A program made the translations under genes and the position numbers. A stretch of 64,000 nucleotides of DNA from Ruegeria sp. HKCCD7303 (lineage in GTDB: Bacteria; Pseudomonadota; Alphaproteobacteria; Rhodobacterales; Rhodobacteraceae): the NCBI RefSeq assembly GCF_013111185.1, contig NZ_WVRE01000006.1, positions 186,001 to 250,000 of the forward strand, read 5' to 3'. Shown here piece by piece: positions 36,025 to 45,017 of the stretch. Numbering within the stretch: position 1 is the first letter of the stretch; each line of letters opens with the position of its first letter. The notes under the pieces are model-generated. The model had not been told where the DNA came from, searched no databases, and saw nothing but the letters and a program-made list of their open reading frames with translations.

Positions 36025-37476
36025 CTAGCCCCCGGCCTTGGTTTCAAGGCGACGCACCAACGAGGCCGGCACGCGCGCTTCCTGCAATTGGCCCAGAAGC
36101 TGTGATTTCTCGTCCTGCGGCATTGTCTCGCTGGCCTCGATCTGGGCCACCAGTGCGGCCCGCTTCGATGGGCTTAACTCAACCATGTCTGGATCCGCCC
36201 CGGCTTCTACGCGCAACGGTCTTACGCGCACGCCGGACCCCAGCAGAGGCGTGCGTCCAATGACAACTTCGCGCCCCTCAAGCCCGTCACCCCGCAGCAA
36301 AACTTCATCCCCTTGCCTGCGGACCAACTGCACCGGCAGGCTTTCCAGCCGGTCATCCGCGCCCAAGATCAGAACCGTGCCCGACGCATCCAGTGCAGAC
36401 GATGGCAGGCGATAGACGTTTTCAACCGGCTGCTCTTGCACCGAAACAGTAACAAAATCGCCCGGCTTGAAGCCCGAAGCCGCTTGCAGGCGGGCATAGA
36501 TCAACCGCCCGGTTTGCCCTTCTCCGGCAGAGCCGCTGTCGCGACTGATTTGACCGGCTGCGCTCAGATCAGCGCCGGTGACTTCCAACGACACTGTCAC
36601 GGGTGCGTTGATCAGAAGATCATTTTCACCCAACAGTCGAACATATTGCGCCGTCGATACCCTGAAAGCCACCTCAAGCGCGTTGGGGTCGACCAGTTCG
36701 GCCAGCTTTTCATTGGCAGATACCAAACGCCCTTCCACCAAGGTAACATCGGTCAAAGTGCCGCTAAACCCAGCCCGAATTGTCATATCTTCAAGATCGC
36801 GTTCCGCCGCTTCCAATGTGATGACCGCACGAGCCTGCAAAGTCGTAGCCTGATCAACACGCGATTCCGCTTGCGCCAGCGCGATGCGGCGGGCCAGAAC
36901 TGCCTGCTGCGCTGAAGTCGCTGCCAGCTCAGCTTCTTCCACGCTGGCAGCGGCACCAACCCCGCGGGATTGCAAGTCACGTTGGCGTTGCAACGCCCGT
37001 TCACGCAGGTCCGCCTGCGCCTCGGCTGATTTCAACTCGTCTTGCGCCAGTAGCAACGAGCGTTCGGCATCGCGTTCTTCAAACTGAGCATCCAAAAGAT
37101 CGGATTTAGCCCGATCCAACGCGGATTGCGCATCCGCCGGGTCCAGTTCAACCAGCACCTCACCCACCGAGACGGTACCGCCATCCTCAAAGTCTTCGGC
37201 CAGCGCAACCACGCGCCCGCCCAGCGCCGCACGCAATTCCAATCTGCGACGACTTTGGACTTCTCCAAACGCTTCAAGATAGGGGGTGACGGTTTCCGCT
37301 TCAGCTTGAATAACCGACACTGCAAAAACCCTTTCGCGCGCGGGTGGCGCTGCGTCGTCACGCGTCAGAGCGTCCTGCACCGCGCCCACGATGATTTGTG
37401 TCGCAACAAACAGCAAAGCCAGCGTTAGAAACGCCAGAAAAATACCGACCAGACTTTGCCGCAAAAATCGCATCAA
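36025..37476 (-). CDS. RND efflux periplasmic adaptor (membrane fusion protein)
   Basis: 483 aa with one N-terminal helix (LVGIFLAFLTLALLFVATQI), a split lipoyl domain (AALGGRVVALAEDFEDGGTV and IRAGFSGTLTDV), a long alpha-helical hairpin rich in Ala/Gln/Glu between about residues 115 and 215, and beta-barrel and membrane-proximal domains. It links the RND permease to an outer-membrane channel. The permease gene follows after 5 bp. No local regulator gene adjoins the pair, so control is not evident. Confidence 0.9.
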   Translation of the reverse strand: MMRFLRQSLVGIFLAFLTLALLFVATQIIVGAVQDALTRDDAAPPARERVFAVSVIQAEAETVTPYLEAFGEVQSRRRLELRAALGGRVVALAEDFEDGGTVSVGEVLVELDPADAQSALDRAKSDLLDAQFEERDAERSLLLAQDELKSAEAQADLRERALQRQRDLQSRGVGAAASVEEAELAATSAQQAVLARRIALAQAESRVDQATTLQARAVITLEAAERDLEDMTIRAGFSGTLTDVTLVEGRLVSANEKLAELVDPNALEVAFRVSTAQYVRLLGENDLLINAPVTVSLEVTGADLSAAGQISRDSGSAGEGQTGRLIYARLQAASGFKPGDFVTVSVQEQPVENVYRLPSSALDASGTVLILGADDRLESLPVQLVRRQGDEVLLRGDGLEGREVVIGRTPLLGSGVRVRPLRVEAGADPDMVELSPSKRAALVAQIEASETMPQDEKSQLLGQLQEARVPASLVRRLETKAGG

Positions 37477-37579
37477 TCAGTTACCCCGGTTGCATCAAGC
37501 TGCCGTTCCTAACATGTAGCTGGATCACGAATTATGCCAAGCCACAAAGCGGTTACACGGATTTGAACGTACGACCAGT

Positions 37580-38122
37580 CTACTTCCGTCGCAGGTGTTC
37601 GTCCAATCTGGGCATTATTTCCACAAAATTGCAGGGGCGATGGCGATAATCGAACTGTTTTTCGAGTATCCCGTCCCACGCATCCTTGCAGGCGCCCGGG
37701 CTGCCGGGCAGTGCGAACAGGTATGTACCACCGGCAACACCCCCCGTCGCACGTGACTGCACCGCCGAGGTGCCGATTTTCTCCATCGAGATAAGTGTAA
37801 ACACGGTGCCGAAAGCGTCGATCTCTTTTTCATAGACGTCCCGATGGGCCTCGACGGTCACATCGCGCCCAGTCAGACCTGTGCCCCCGGTCGAGATCAC
37901 GACATCAATCTGATCGTCCGCCACCCAGGCGCGCAGTTGATCGGCAATCTGATCGCGTTCGTCGCGAACAATCTTGCGATCAGCGACCACATGCCCCGCC
38001 TTTTCAATCCGGTCCACCAGAGTTTGGCCCGAGCGATCTTCGTCCAGTGATCTGGTATCCGAGACTGTCAACACGGCAATTTTAACCGCGATGAACTTTT
38101 TGCTTTCGTCAATGCGTGACAT
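37580..38122 (-). CDS. moaB: Molybdenum cofactor biosynthesis protein MoaB
   Basis: 180-aa MogA/MoaB-type protein that adenylates molybdopterin before molybdate insertion. VLTVSDTRSLDEDRSGQ at the start and VISTGGTGLTGRDVT in the middle are the family signatures. It completes the cofactor set in the window together with MoeA, MobA and MobB, although it sits 16 kb away from them. It is last in an operon with the LysE, phosphoesterase and UDG genes. Confidence 0.9.
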   Translation of the reverse strand: MSRIDESKKFIAVKIAVLTVSDTRSLDEDRSGQTLVDRIEKAGHVVADRKIVRDERDQIADQLRAWVADDQIDVVISTGGTGLTGRDVTVEAHRDVYEKEIDAFGTVFTLISMEKIGTSAVQSRATGGVAGGTYLFALPGSPGACKDAWDGILEKQFDYRHRPCNFVEIMPRLDEHLRRK

Positions 38123-38128
38123 CTTGCG

Positions 38129-38749
38129 TCAGGCCCTTTCCATGATGACAAGCCGAACCGCGAGGGCGGTAAAAATCCCACCCGTGATCCAGCCGATAAT
38201 ACCTGAGGCGCGCGGGTTGCCGATCAGAACTCTGCCAGCGCTTCCGGCGAAGACACCCGCCAAACCATTCACCAAAAACCCGCCAAACGCGATGATCAAC
38301 CCAAAGATCAGGAACTGCAGCAGGACCGAGCCTGCAGTCGGGTCGACGAATTGAGGGATAAAGGCCAGGACAAACAGAATGACCTTGGGGTTGGTCAAGT
38401 TGACCAACATTCCGTCTCGAAACGCCATGCGGGTGGATCGCACAGGCGTGTCACCCACATATGCGCCGTTTCTAACAGCCCCCCACGCCAAATAAAGCAG
38501 ATATGCCGCGCCGATCCAGCGGATCACTTCAAACAGCCAGGGCAGCGCCGATACCGCAGCCCCAAGTCCCAGACCAGCAAACAGGACATGAATCATGGTT
38601 CCTGCAGACACCCCGGCACTTGCCGAGACTGAAGGCCATGCGCCCGACCGAAGACCCTGGCCGAAGCAGAACATCATATCGGCACCGGGCGTCAGGTTCA
38701 GTGCCAAGGCGGCTGGAATGAAAACCAGTAAAGTCTGAAGTTCGATCAC
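38129..38749 (-). CDS. LysE/RhtB-family amino acid exporter
   Basis: 206-aa inner-membrane protein with six helices. The N-terminal ALALNLTPGADMMFCFGQGL is the conserved first helix with the family's NLTPGPD-like motif, and FRDGMLVNLTNPKVILF follows. Members export amino acids or homoserine lactones; the cargo is unknown. It overlaps the phosphoesterase gene by 4 bp and ends 6 bp before moaB. Confidence 0.88.
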   Translation of the reverse strand: MIELQTLLVFIPAALALNLTPGADMMFCFGQGLRSGAWPSVSASAGVSAGTMIHVLFAGLGLGAAVSALPWLFEVIRWIGAAYLLYLAWGAVRNGAYVGDTPVRSTRMAFRDGMLVNLTNPKVILFVLAFIPQFVDPTAGSVLLQFLIFGLIIAFGGFLVNGLAGVFAGSAGRVLIGNPRASGIIGWITGGIFTALAVRLVIMERA

Positions 38750-39345
38750 GCAGACACCTCAAACCAATTCGGTTTCGGCCCAAGATTGGCCAATTGCGTT
38801 CGGCCTAGCGTTCCGCGATAGCCCCAACTTTCGTGTACGTGTCCAAAGACAGCATGACCTGGCTGAAGCCTCTCTATTGCGTCGCGCACAGCGGTCGACC
38901 CTACCGACAGACCTTGCGAGGTCTGATCCCCGTAGCCTTTGGGCGGAGAATGCACGATCAGGACGTCAGCCGCGTCGCATCGGTCGAGCATCTCGGTCGC
39001 CGCGCCTTCGGTCAGGTCACAGGACCAGTCGCCAAACGGCGTGGGCGGCACGCCGTAACCCAATCCAAACAGGCGAAGCCCGTCGAGTGTCATACCGGAC
39101 CCGTGCAGGACATGGACACCTTCTGGGGCAGCGTCACTCAGTTCTTCTGAGCTTTCGGCATTTCCGGGGATCAGGACCAAGGGCGCTGCGATCCCCGAAA
39201 GCATCTGCATCGCCGAATTCAGACCCTGCCTCATGTTGCAATAGTCGCCTGCGCCAATGACCAGATCAGCCTCCGCACTGGCGGCCACCAAATCTGCGGC
39301 GCGGTTGCGCGCCATGTGAAGATCGGAAAAAGCCAGAACCTTCAT
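38746..39345 (-). CDS. Calcineurin-like metallophosphoesterase
   Basis: 199 aa with the metal-binding series SDLH (residues 7-10), GAGDY, GNAE (in place of GNHD/E), VHSPP and GHVHES. It would hydrolyse a phosphomono- or diester; the small size without extra domains resembles cytosolic phosphodiesterases of uncertain substrate. It overlaps the UDG gene upstream and the exporter gene downstream by 4 bp each. Confidence 0.83.
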   Translation of the reverse strand: MKVLAFSDLHMARNRAADLVAASAEADLVIGAGDYCNMRQGLNSAMQMLSGIAAPLVLIPGNAESSEELSDAAPEGVHVLHGSGMTLDGLRLFGLGYGVPPTPFGDWSCDLTEGAATEMLDRCDAADVLIVHSPPKGYGDQTSQGLSVGSTAVRDAIERLQPGHAVFGHVHESWGYRGTLGRTQLANLGPKPNWFEVSA

Positions 39346-40109
39346 GCGCCACCTCCAAGCCGCGCCTTGAGGTCCAGCAGATCAGCCCAAGCCTGCCGTT
39401 TCATCTGCGGCTGACGCAACAGGAAGGCCGGGTGGAACATTGGGATCACAGGCAGATCCATCGCCTGATCCCAATTGCCGCGCAAACGGGTGATACCTCG
39501 TTTTCCCAGCACCGCCTGACAGCTAATATTGCCCATCACCACCAGAACTTCGGGCTTGGCCAACGCCACATGGCGCTCAAGGAAAGGCTTCATCATCCCG
39601 ATTTCCTCGGGCTTGGGATCGCGGTTCTGCGGAGGCCGCCATGGCAGTACGTTGGTGATGTAGACGTTCTCGCGACGGTCCAGATCGATCGCTGCCAGCA
39701 TCCGATCCAGCAATTGACCGGCGCGACCGACAAAGGGCTTGCCTTCACGATCTTCATCGCGGCCAGGGGCTTCGCCGATGATCATCACCTTTGCGCCGGG
39801 GGTACCGTCGGCAAAAACCAATTGTCGTGCCCCGCGTTTAAGTTCGCAGTGATCAAAAGCCTCCATCACTATCCGCAACTGATCCAGAGACCCTGCCCCT
39901 TGCGCGGCAGCCTGCGCAACAGCAACCGGATCAACCTGTTTAGGTTTTGCCGGGGCCACAGAAGCTGCTTCTGCTTTCTTGGGTTTGGGCGTGGTGTCGG
40001 GCAAGGCATACCGATCCACGGGCGCATCCCCGATTGCCTCGGTCGCGCCCATTTCGATCTGCCATTCCAGCAGCGCCCGTGCAGAGTAATAGTCCAAGCC
40101 CGATTCCAT
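39342..40109 (-). CDS. Uracil-DNA glycosylase, family 4-like, lacking Fe-S ligands
   Basis: 255 aa. Removes uracil from DNA in base excision repair. Residues from about 85 hold the catalytic motif [17 protein letters not shown] (112-128) and FHPAFLLR near 232; the first 80 residues are an Ala/Pro/Lys-rich extension. Canonical family 4 enzymes bind a [4Fe-4S] cluster through four cysteines. By alignment by eye three of them are replaced here: F85, W157 (in PWRPPQNR) and M172 or M173; only C88 remains of the four, with one other cysteine (C197) elsewhere. First gene of a four-gene operon. Confidence 0.85.
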   Translation of the reverse strand: MESGLDYYSARALLEWQIEMGATEAIGDAPVDRYALPDTTPKPKKAEAASVAPAKPKQVDPVAVAQAAAQGAGSLDQLRIVMEAFDHCELKRGARQLVFADGTPGAKVMIIGEAPGRDEDREGKPFVGRAGQLLDRMLAAIDLDRRENVYITNVLPWRPPQNRDPKPEEIGMMKPFLERHVALAKPEVLVVMGNISCQAVLGKRGITRLRGNWDQAMDLPVIPMFHPAFLLRQPQMKRQAWADLLDLKARLGGGA

Positions 40110-40192
40110 ACGGATAATTTACCTGCCTAAACGCTGAGGGAAAGCGAATAGGGCTTGATCGGTCGCTCTGTCGCGCCGACCATCAGCGCGCG

Positions 40193-40807
40193 ATGCTCAG
40201 AATTCTGCGATTCCTCCTGCTCGGGTTTGTGGTGGCCCTTACCGGCGATCCGGCTTTGGCGACGTTTCACGACACACATGGGCAGTGCCGTGCCGGTCAG
40301 TTCAAATGCGGCAGCACCTGCTGTTCGGGCGGGCAAAGATGCAGCTTTGATGGTCACTGCATTCCACTGGGCGGAACCTATTGCGGTGGTGGGCGCAGCT
40401 GTGGCCCGTTCGAGCGCTGCGTGGCGGGCGGAACCAGATGCGCGCCCGCTGGTGCAGACAAATGCACATCTCGTCTGGATTGCCCCGGCAACAGCTTTTG
40501 CAACGGGCGCGGCGAATGCGAGCGGATCAAACCCGACCTGGACACAACACCGCCTAAAACTTGCGACGATGGCCGCACCTGCGCGCGTGGCTCGTCCTGC
40601 CTGCCCGGCGGGGGCTGTTCCCGCCCGGGGTGGTTCTTGTGCGAAGAAACCGGTTCGCAATGCCGCCCCGGCTTCAAATGTTCGGCCCATCAGGGCTGCG
40701 TGCCGATCAAGGCCATCGACTGCGGTTATGGCAAATGGTGCAAGCCGGGTGAACAATGCCTGCCCGAGGGCGGCTGCGAAAAACTGCCAGAGGGCACGGA
40801 ACCTTAG
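40193..40807 (+). CDS. Secreted cysteine-rich repeat protein
   Basis: 204 aa with a signal peptide ending near ALA (residue 23). The mature chain holds 26 cysteines, arranged as six consecutive four-cysteine units with spacing close to C-x5-C-x5-C-x5-C; units 3 to 6 are almost exact (for example CDDGRT-C-ARGSS-C-LPGGG-C). Gly and Pro fill the gaps. The even number suggests full disulfide pairing outside the cytoplasm. I do not recognise a named family; the look is of small EGF- or EB-like modules. It is divergent from the UDG operon and 59 bp before pyrB. Confidence 0.72.
   Translation: MLRILRFLLLGFVVALTGDPALATFHDTHGQCRAGQFKCGSTCCSGGQRCSFDGHCIPLGGTYCGGGRSCGPFERCVAGGTRCAPAGADKCTSRLDCPGNSFCNGRGECERIKPDLDTTPPKTCDDGRTCARGSSCLPGGGCSRPGWFLCEETGSQCRPGFKCSAHQGCVPIKAIDCGYGKWCKPGEQCLPEGGCEKLPEGTEP
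40286..40777 (+). repeat. Six tandem four-cysteine protein repeats
   Basis: Codons 32-195 encode six units of about 21-30 residues, each with four Cys at nearly constant spacing of five. The DNA copies are diverged, so this is an old protein repeat and not a recent DNA duplication. Confidence 0.7.
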
Positions 40808-40866
40808 GTTGCCTTGGGCCGCACAGCTTCCTATAAGCGGCCCGATTGTCAGACAGGAGCCCGCCC

Positions 40867-41802
40867 ATGCGTTTCGCCCATCGTCACCTTCTTGGCATCG
40901 AGCATCTGTCGCAATCCGATATCACCGAAATTCTGGATCTGGCCGAGACCTATGTCGACATGAACCGCCAGTCGACCAAGCATTCGGACGTTCTGTCGGG
41001 GCTGACCCAGATCAACATGTTCTTTGAAAACTCGACCCGCACGCAAGCCAGTTTCGAACTGGCAGGCAAGCGTCTGGGTGCAGATGTGATGAACATGGCA
41101 ATGCAGGCCAGTTCGATCAAAAAGGGCGAAACCCTGATCGACACCGCGATGACATTGAACGCGATGCATCCTGATCTGCTGGTGGTACGGCATCCGCATT
41201 CCGGCGCGGTCGATCTGCTGGCGCAAAAGGTCAATTGCGCTGTTCTGAACGCGGGCGACGGCAAGCATGAACACCCTACGCAGGCCCTGCTAGACGCCTT
41301 GACCATCCGACGCGCCAAGGGCCGACTGCACCGGCTGAATATTGCGATTTGCGGCGACGTGGCCCATTCCCGCGTCGCGCGATCAAACCTGATCCTGCTG
41401 GGCAAAATGGAAAACCGTATTCGCCTGATTGGCCCGCCGACACTGGTGCCCAACCAGTTTGCCGAGTTCGGGGCCGAGATCTATGGCGACATGAACGAGG
41501 GTCTAAAGGACGTCGATGTCGTCATGATGCTGCGTCTTCAGAAAGAGCGGATGGATGGCGGGTTCATCCCCTCGGAACGCGAATATTATCACCGCTATGG
41601 TCTGGATGCCGCAAAGCTGGCGCAAGCCAAGCCTGATGCCATTGTCATGCACCCCGGCCCGATGAACCGAGGCGTTGAGATCGACGGCACGCTGGCCGAT
41701 GACATCAACCGGTCCGTCATTCAGGAACAGGTGGAAATGGGCGTCGCCGTTCGTATGGCCGCGATGGATCTGCTGGCACGCAACCTGCGCGAGGCCGCAT
41801 GA
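40867..41802 (+). CDS. pyrB: Aspartate carbamoyltransferase catalytic subunit
   Basis: Joins carbamoyl phosphate and aspartate in pyrimidine synthesis. 311 aa. [12 protein letters not shown] near residue 52 binds carbamoyl phosphate; [12 protein letters not shown] and MHPGPMNRG complete the active site. GGAG lies before ATG 40867; a start 21 bases earlier is less likely. No regulatory pyrI is present. The downstream pseudo-dihydroorotase suggests a class A-type dodecamer in which PyrC serves as a scaffold. First gene of a six-gene operon with overlapping stops and starts. Confidence 0.95.
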   Translation: MRFAHRHLLGIEHLSQSDITEILDLAETYVDMNRQSTKHSDVLSGLTQINMFFENSTRTQASFELAGKRLGADVMNMAMQASSIKKGETLIDTAMTLNAMHPDLLVVRHPHSGAVDLLAQKVNCAVLNAGDGKHEHPTQALLDALTIRRAKGRLHRLNIAICGDVAHSRVARSNLILLGKMENRIRLIGPPTLVPNQFAEFGAEIYGDMNEGLKDVDVVMMLRLQKERMDGGFIPSEREYYHRYGLDAAKLAQAKPDAIVMHPGPMNRGVEIDGTLADDINRSVIQEQVEMGVAVRMAAMDLLARNLREAA

Positions 41803-42317
41803 GCGATCTGATCGTCGCCCCCCACGAACGCGGCGTCTTGCGCCTGTTCAGGCTGGACATGCGCCCGGAAGAGGCAAAGTTCCTGCGCGAATCGGGTGCC
41901 GCCGATCAGGTGCTTGGGGTGGACGGGCTGGACCCCGCACAGATCGATATTTTCCCGTTGTCCGACCTCGAAGACCTCGGGCTGTATGGCTATCTGACCG
42001 AAGGCTGCGGCGTGTCCGCAGATCAGTTGGATCAGGACGCTCTGTCCGCGATAGACGGCTGGGTTATGGTCTTGCGCAGCGCTGCGTTCCAAGGACGCCC
42101 GGCGATGTTGAAGCCAGACCCTCGTCTGCGGCTGATCGGCCTGTTCACAGAAGAGACCACAAACTGGACCGGAGGGGTCATCGAAACCGAAAGCGCCAAG
42201 CCTTTTTCGGCACCGCAAGCCGCTCCAACGGATGACCAGCCCCGCCGTATCGGGTCAGCTATCCTGGCATTGGCCGCGCTTGTGGCCATCGGAGGCATCT
42301 TATGGCTGATTCTGTGA
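41799..42317 (+). CDS. Unknown protein with C-terminal membrane anchor
   Basis: 172 aa. About 145 soluble, acidic residues precede a single C-terminal helix ([19 protein letters not shown]), so it is probably tail-anchored in the inner membrane facing the cytoplasm. [13 protein letters not shown] is the most conserved-looking segment. I know no domain for it. It overlaps pyrB by 4 bp (ATGA) and the next gene by 16 bp, and thus is made together with the pyrimidine enzymes. A role at the membrane for PyrB or the pseudo-PyrC is only a guess. Confidence 0.65.
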   Translation: MSDLIVAPHERGVLRLFRLDMRPEEAKFLRESGAADQVLGVDGLDPAQIDIFPLSDLEDLGLYGYLTEGCGVSADQLDQDALSAIDGWVMVLRSAAFQGRPAMLKPDPRLRLIGLFTEETTNWTGGVIETESAKPFSAPQAAPTDDQPRRIGSAILALAALVAIGGILWLIL

Positions 42318-42688
42318 TCTTCGCCCCGGATAAAGGGGCCTATTTCCGTACCAACGCATGGCTGGCCGCTTTTGGCATGGCCGGTGCCATGCTCGTTCTG
42401 TGGCTGATCGGAAATCCTTATATCTGGACCGGAGTACCCGCAGGTCTGGCCGCCATTGGCATCCGCGCCTGGTATCTGGCCTCGGAAGAGCTGGTCGCCA
42501 ATTGGGAAATGTCGGACACGACCCTGACCGGACCTGGTCCACGCAAGGTGCCTCTGAATCAGATCCAAGCGGTCAACACCATGGGCAGCTTTGTTCAGGT
42601 CGTCACCAAAAGCGGCGATAAGCACCTGATCAAATATCAGGCCGACCCTGCCGCCACCAAAGCCGCCATCGAAAGGGCCATACCATGA
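42302..42688 (+). CDS. Membrane protein with PH-like domain
   Basis: 128 aa. Two helices (about residues 20-36 and 40-58) are followed by a 65-residue soluble part with the rhythm of a bacterial PH domain: WEMSDTTLTG, then VPLNQIQAVNTMGSFVQVVTK and a final helix. Similar small bPH membrane proteins are known in many bacteria without a defined role. It overlaps both neighbours (16 bp and 4 bp) inside the pyr operon. Confidence 0.65.
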   Translation: MADSVIFAPDKGAYFRTNAWLAAFGMAGAMLVLWLIGNPYIWTGVPAGLAAIGIRAWYLASEELVANWEMSDTTLTGPGPRKVPLNQIQAVNTMGSFVQVVTKSGDKHLIKYQADPAATKAAIERAIP

Positions 42689-43965
42689 GCACCGTTCTCT
42701 TCACCAACGCTCGCCTGATCGACCCTGAGGCCGGTACGACCTCGACGGGCTGGCTTCAAGTGGCCGATGGCCGGATTGTTGCCCGAGGGGAAGGAAACGC
42801 GCCGGGTTCAGACGGGCAGATCATCGATTGCAACGGCAAGTGTCTGGCGCCGGGCATCATAGATATCGGTGTGAAAGTCTGCGAACCCGGTGAACGCCAT
42901 AAGGAAAGCTATAAATCCGCTGGCCTGGCCGCTGCGGCCGGAGGGGTGACCACCATTGTCACCCGGCCAGACACCAGCCCTGCGATAGATACGCCGGAAA
43001 CGCTGGAATTCATCACCCGCCGGGCGCAAGCCGATACTCCGGTCAATATGCTGCCGATGGCCGCCCTGACCAAGGGGCGCGAGGGGCGCGAGATGACCGA
43101 GATCGGGTTCCTTCAGGATGCGGGCGCCGTGGCCTTTACCGATTGCGATCACGTCATCACCAATACCAAGGTGTTATCTCGCGCGCTGACTTATGCGAAG
43201 TCCTGCGGCGCTTTGGTTATTGCCCACCCGCAGGAACCGGGGCTCAGCGCAGGGGCGGCTGCGACCAGCGGCAAGTTCGCGGCCCTCCGCGGCTTGCCCG
43301 CCGTGCCGCCAATGGCCGAACGTATGGGTCTGGATCGCGACATCGCCCTGCTGGAAATGACCGGGGCCGCTTACCATGCTGATCAGATCACCACCGCACG
43401 CGCCCTGCCTGCGCTGGAACGGGCCAAGCGCAATGGGCTGGACATTACTGCCGGCACGTCCATCCACCATCTGACCCTGAACGAATTGGACGTGGCAGAC
43501 TATCGCACCTTCTTCAAGGTCAAGCCGCCGCTGCGCTCCGAGGACGACAGGCAAGCGGTAATCGAGGCAGTGCGAACAGGGCTGATCGACATCATCAGTT
43601 CGATGCACACCCCACAGGACGAAGAAAGCAAGCGCCTGCCATTTGAAGAAGCGGCCTCGGGCGCAGTGGCATTGGAAACGCTGCTGCCCGCAGCACTTCG
43701 CTTGTATCACGCAGATCAACTGGACTTGCCGACACTGTTTAAGGCCTTGGCGCTCAAACCTGCAAAGCGGTTGGGATTGGACAGTGGTCGCCTGTCCAAT
43801 GGCACCCCGGCAGATTTGGTTCTGTTCGACCCGGATGTGCCTTTTGTGCTTGATCGGTTCGCCCTAAAATCCAAATCGCAAAACACGCCATTTGACGGCC
43901 AGCGGATGCAAGGTAAGGTCCTTGCGACTTATGTAGCTGGCCAAGCAGTGTTTCGGAGACCCTGA
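42685..43965 (+). CDS. pyrC: Dihydroorotase-like protein, catalytically inactive (PyrC')
   Basis: 426-aa amidohydrolase-fold protein of the dihydroorotase family. The metal-binding HxH that should read DxHxHxREPG is IGVKVCEPG, with G62 and K64 in place of the two histidines, and the catalytic Asp of TDHAPH is M307 in SSMHTPQ. Later histidines (VIAHPQEPG, IHHLTLNE) are kept. It is therefore very probably a pseudo-dihydroorotase like the PyrC' of Pseudomonas, which is needed to hold PyrB active; the true enzyme would be encoded elsewhere. It overlaps its neighbours by 4 bp and 1 bp. Confidence 0.88.
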   Translation: MSTVLFTNARLIDPEAGTTSTGWLQVADGRIVARGEGNAPGSDGQIIDCNGKCLAPGIIDIGVKVCEPGERHKESYKSAGLAAAAGGVTTIVTRPDTSPAIDTPETLEFITRRAQADTPVNMLPMAALTKGREGREMTEIGFLQDAGAVAFTDCDHVITNTKVLSRALTYAKSCGALVIAHPQEPGLSAGAAATSGKFAALRGLPAVPPMAERMGLDRDIALLEMTGAAYHADQITTARALPALERAKRNGLDITAGTSIHHLTLNELDVADYRTFFKVKPPLRSEDDRQAVIEAVRTGLIDIISSMHTPQDEESKRLPFEEAASGAVALETLLPAALRLYHADQLDLPTLFKALALKPAKRLGLDSGRLSNGTPADLVLFDPDVPFVLDRFALKSKSQNTPFDGQRMQGKVLATYVAGQAVFRRP

Positions 43966-44570
43966 TGCCCATTATCGTAAATACGGCAGAAGACTTGTTC
44001 TTTTGGGCAGTGATTGGATACCTGTTTGGGTCCATTCCGTTTGGGCTGATCCTGGCCAAAGTCATGGGGCTGGGCAACCTGCGCGAAATTGGGTCGGGCA
44101 ATATTGGGGCCACAAATGTTCTGCGCACCGGCAACAAGGCCGCTGCGGCCCTGACGCTGCTATTTGATGCTGCCAAGGGGGCGGCTGCCGTTCTGATCGC
44201 ACGCGCCTATGCCGGAGAAGACGCGGCCCAGATCGCGGCGCTGATGGCGTTTTTGGGGCATTGCTTCCCGATGTGGCTGGGCTTCAAGGGCGGCAAAGGT
44301 GTGGCTACCTTTCTGGGGCTTTGGCTGGCGCTGGATTGGCGCGTTGGCGTGGCCTGCTGCCTGAGCTGGCTGGTTGCGGCGGCAATCTGGCGGATTTCTT
44401 CCGTCGGCGCACTTGCGGCAGCGGCGCTGTCGACCACCTGGGTGTTGGTGCTAACAAACGGTTCGACCTTTATACTGGGGATCATCCTGACGCTTATGAT
44501 CTACTGGCGGCACAGTTCGAACGTGGCGCGGATCAAGGCCGGAACGGAACCGAAAATCGGGAAACCGTGA
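43965..44570 (+). CDS. plsY: Glycerol-3-phosphate acyltransferase PlsY
   Basis: Transfers an acyl group from acyl phosphate to glycerol-3-phosphate, the first step of phospholipid synthesis, in the inner membrane. 201 aa with five helices. The three PlsY motifs are present: GSIPFGLILAK, the glycine-rich GSGNIGATNVLR, and FKGGKGVATFLG. It starts on the last base of the pseudo-pyrC stop (TGATG) and its stop overlaps the next GTG start, tying lipid synthesis to the pyrimidine operon. Confidence 0.95.
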   Translation: MPIIVNTAEDLFFWAVIGYLFGSIPFGLILAKVMGLGNLREIGSGNIGATNVLRTGNKAAAALTLLFDAAKGAAAVLIARAYAGEDAAQIAALMAFLGHCFPMWLGFKGGKGVATFLGLWLALDWRVGVACCLSWLVAAAIWRISSVGALAAAALSTTWVLVLTNGSTFILGIILTLMIYWRHSSNVARIKAGTEPKIGKP

Positions 44571-44842
44571 CCGTCACCGACGCATTTTTGTCTGCGTTTC
44601 ATGCTCTGCCAGAGGGCAGTTTCACCGGCACGTCGCACGGTCGAAGCTATGGTGTCGTGCGTCAACGCATGGCAGGCGGCAGATCACACAAGCTGGTGGC
44701 CCATGAACGTAGCGGTTCCGATTACATCAGCCTGAACCTGTACCAGACCCGCAACAGCGGCGCTTTGTTGCGGCCCTGCGAAATGCCCGCCAGCAAAGTC
44801 ATCGCTTTTGTTCTGGATCTTGTGCCCGACGCAAACAGCTAA
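44567..44842 (+). CDS. Small protein, unknown, coupled to plsY
   Basis: 91 aa from a GTG that overlaps the plsY stop (GTGA). The protein is soluble, with a GTSHGRSYGVVRQRM basic stretch and a C-terminal helix KVIAFVLDLVPD. It resembles short conserved proteins of Rhodobacteraceae; I assign no function. The other frame readings here are worse, and the overlap arrangement is the same as for the genes before it, which supports it. Last gene of the operon. Confidence 0.6.
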   Translation: MTVTDAFLSAFHALPEGSFTGTSHGRSYGVVRQRMAGGRSHKLVAHERSGSDYISLNLYQTRNSGALLRPCEMPASKVIAFVLDLVPDANS

Positions 44843-45017
44843 CCCTGCAATTTTGAACAGAACATCTTTGCTGCTGCACATTCACAATTCATTGTTTTGA
44901 ACGTGATCGCCCCGCTTCCCAGATCGCTGTCGTGACGGTCAATTACGGTCCGCACAGGACAACAACCGGGGCCCTCGCTCTCGCTTTGACGAGGCTCCAT
45001 TCACGAAAGGTGAAGCA

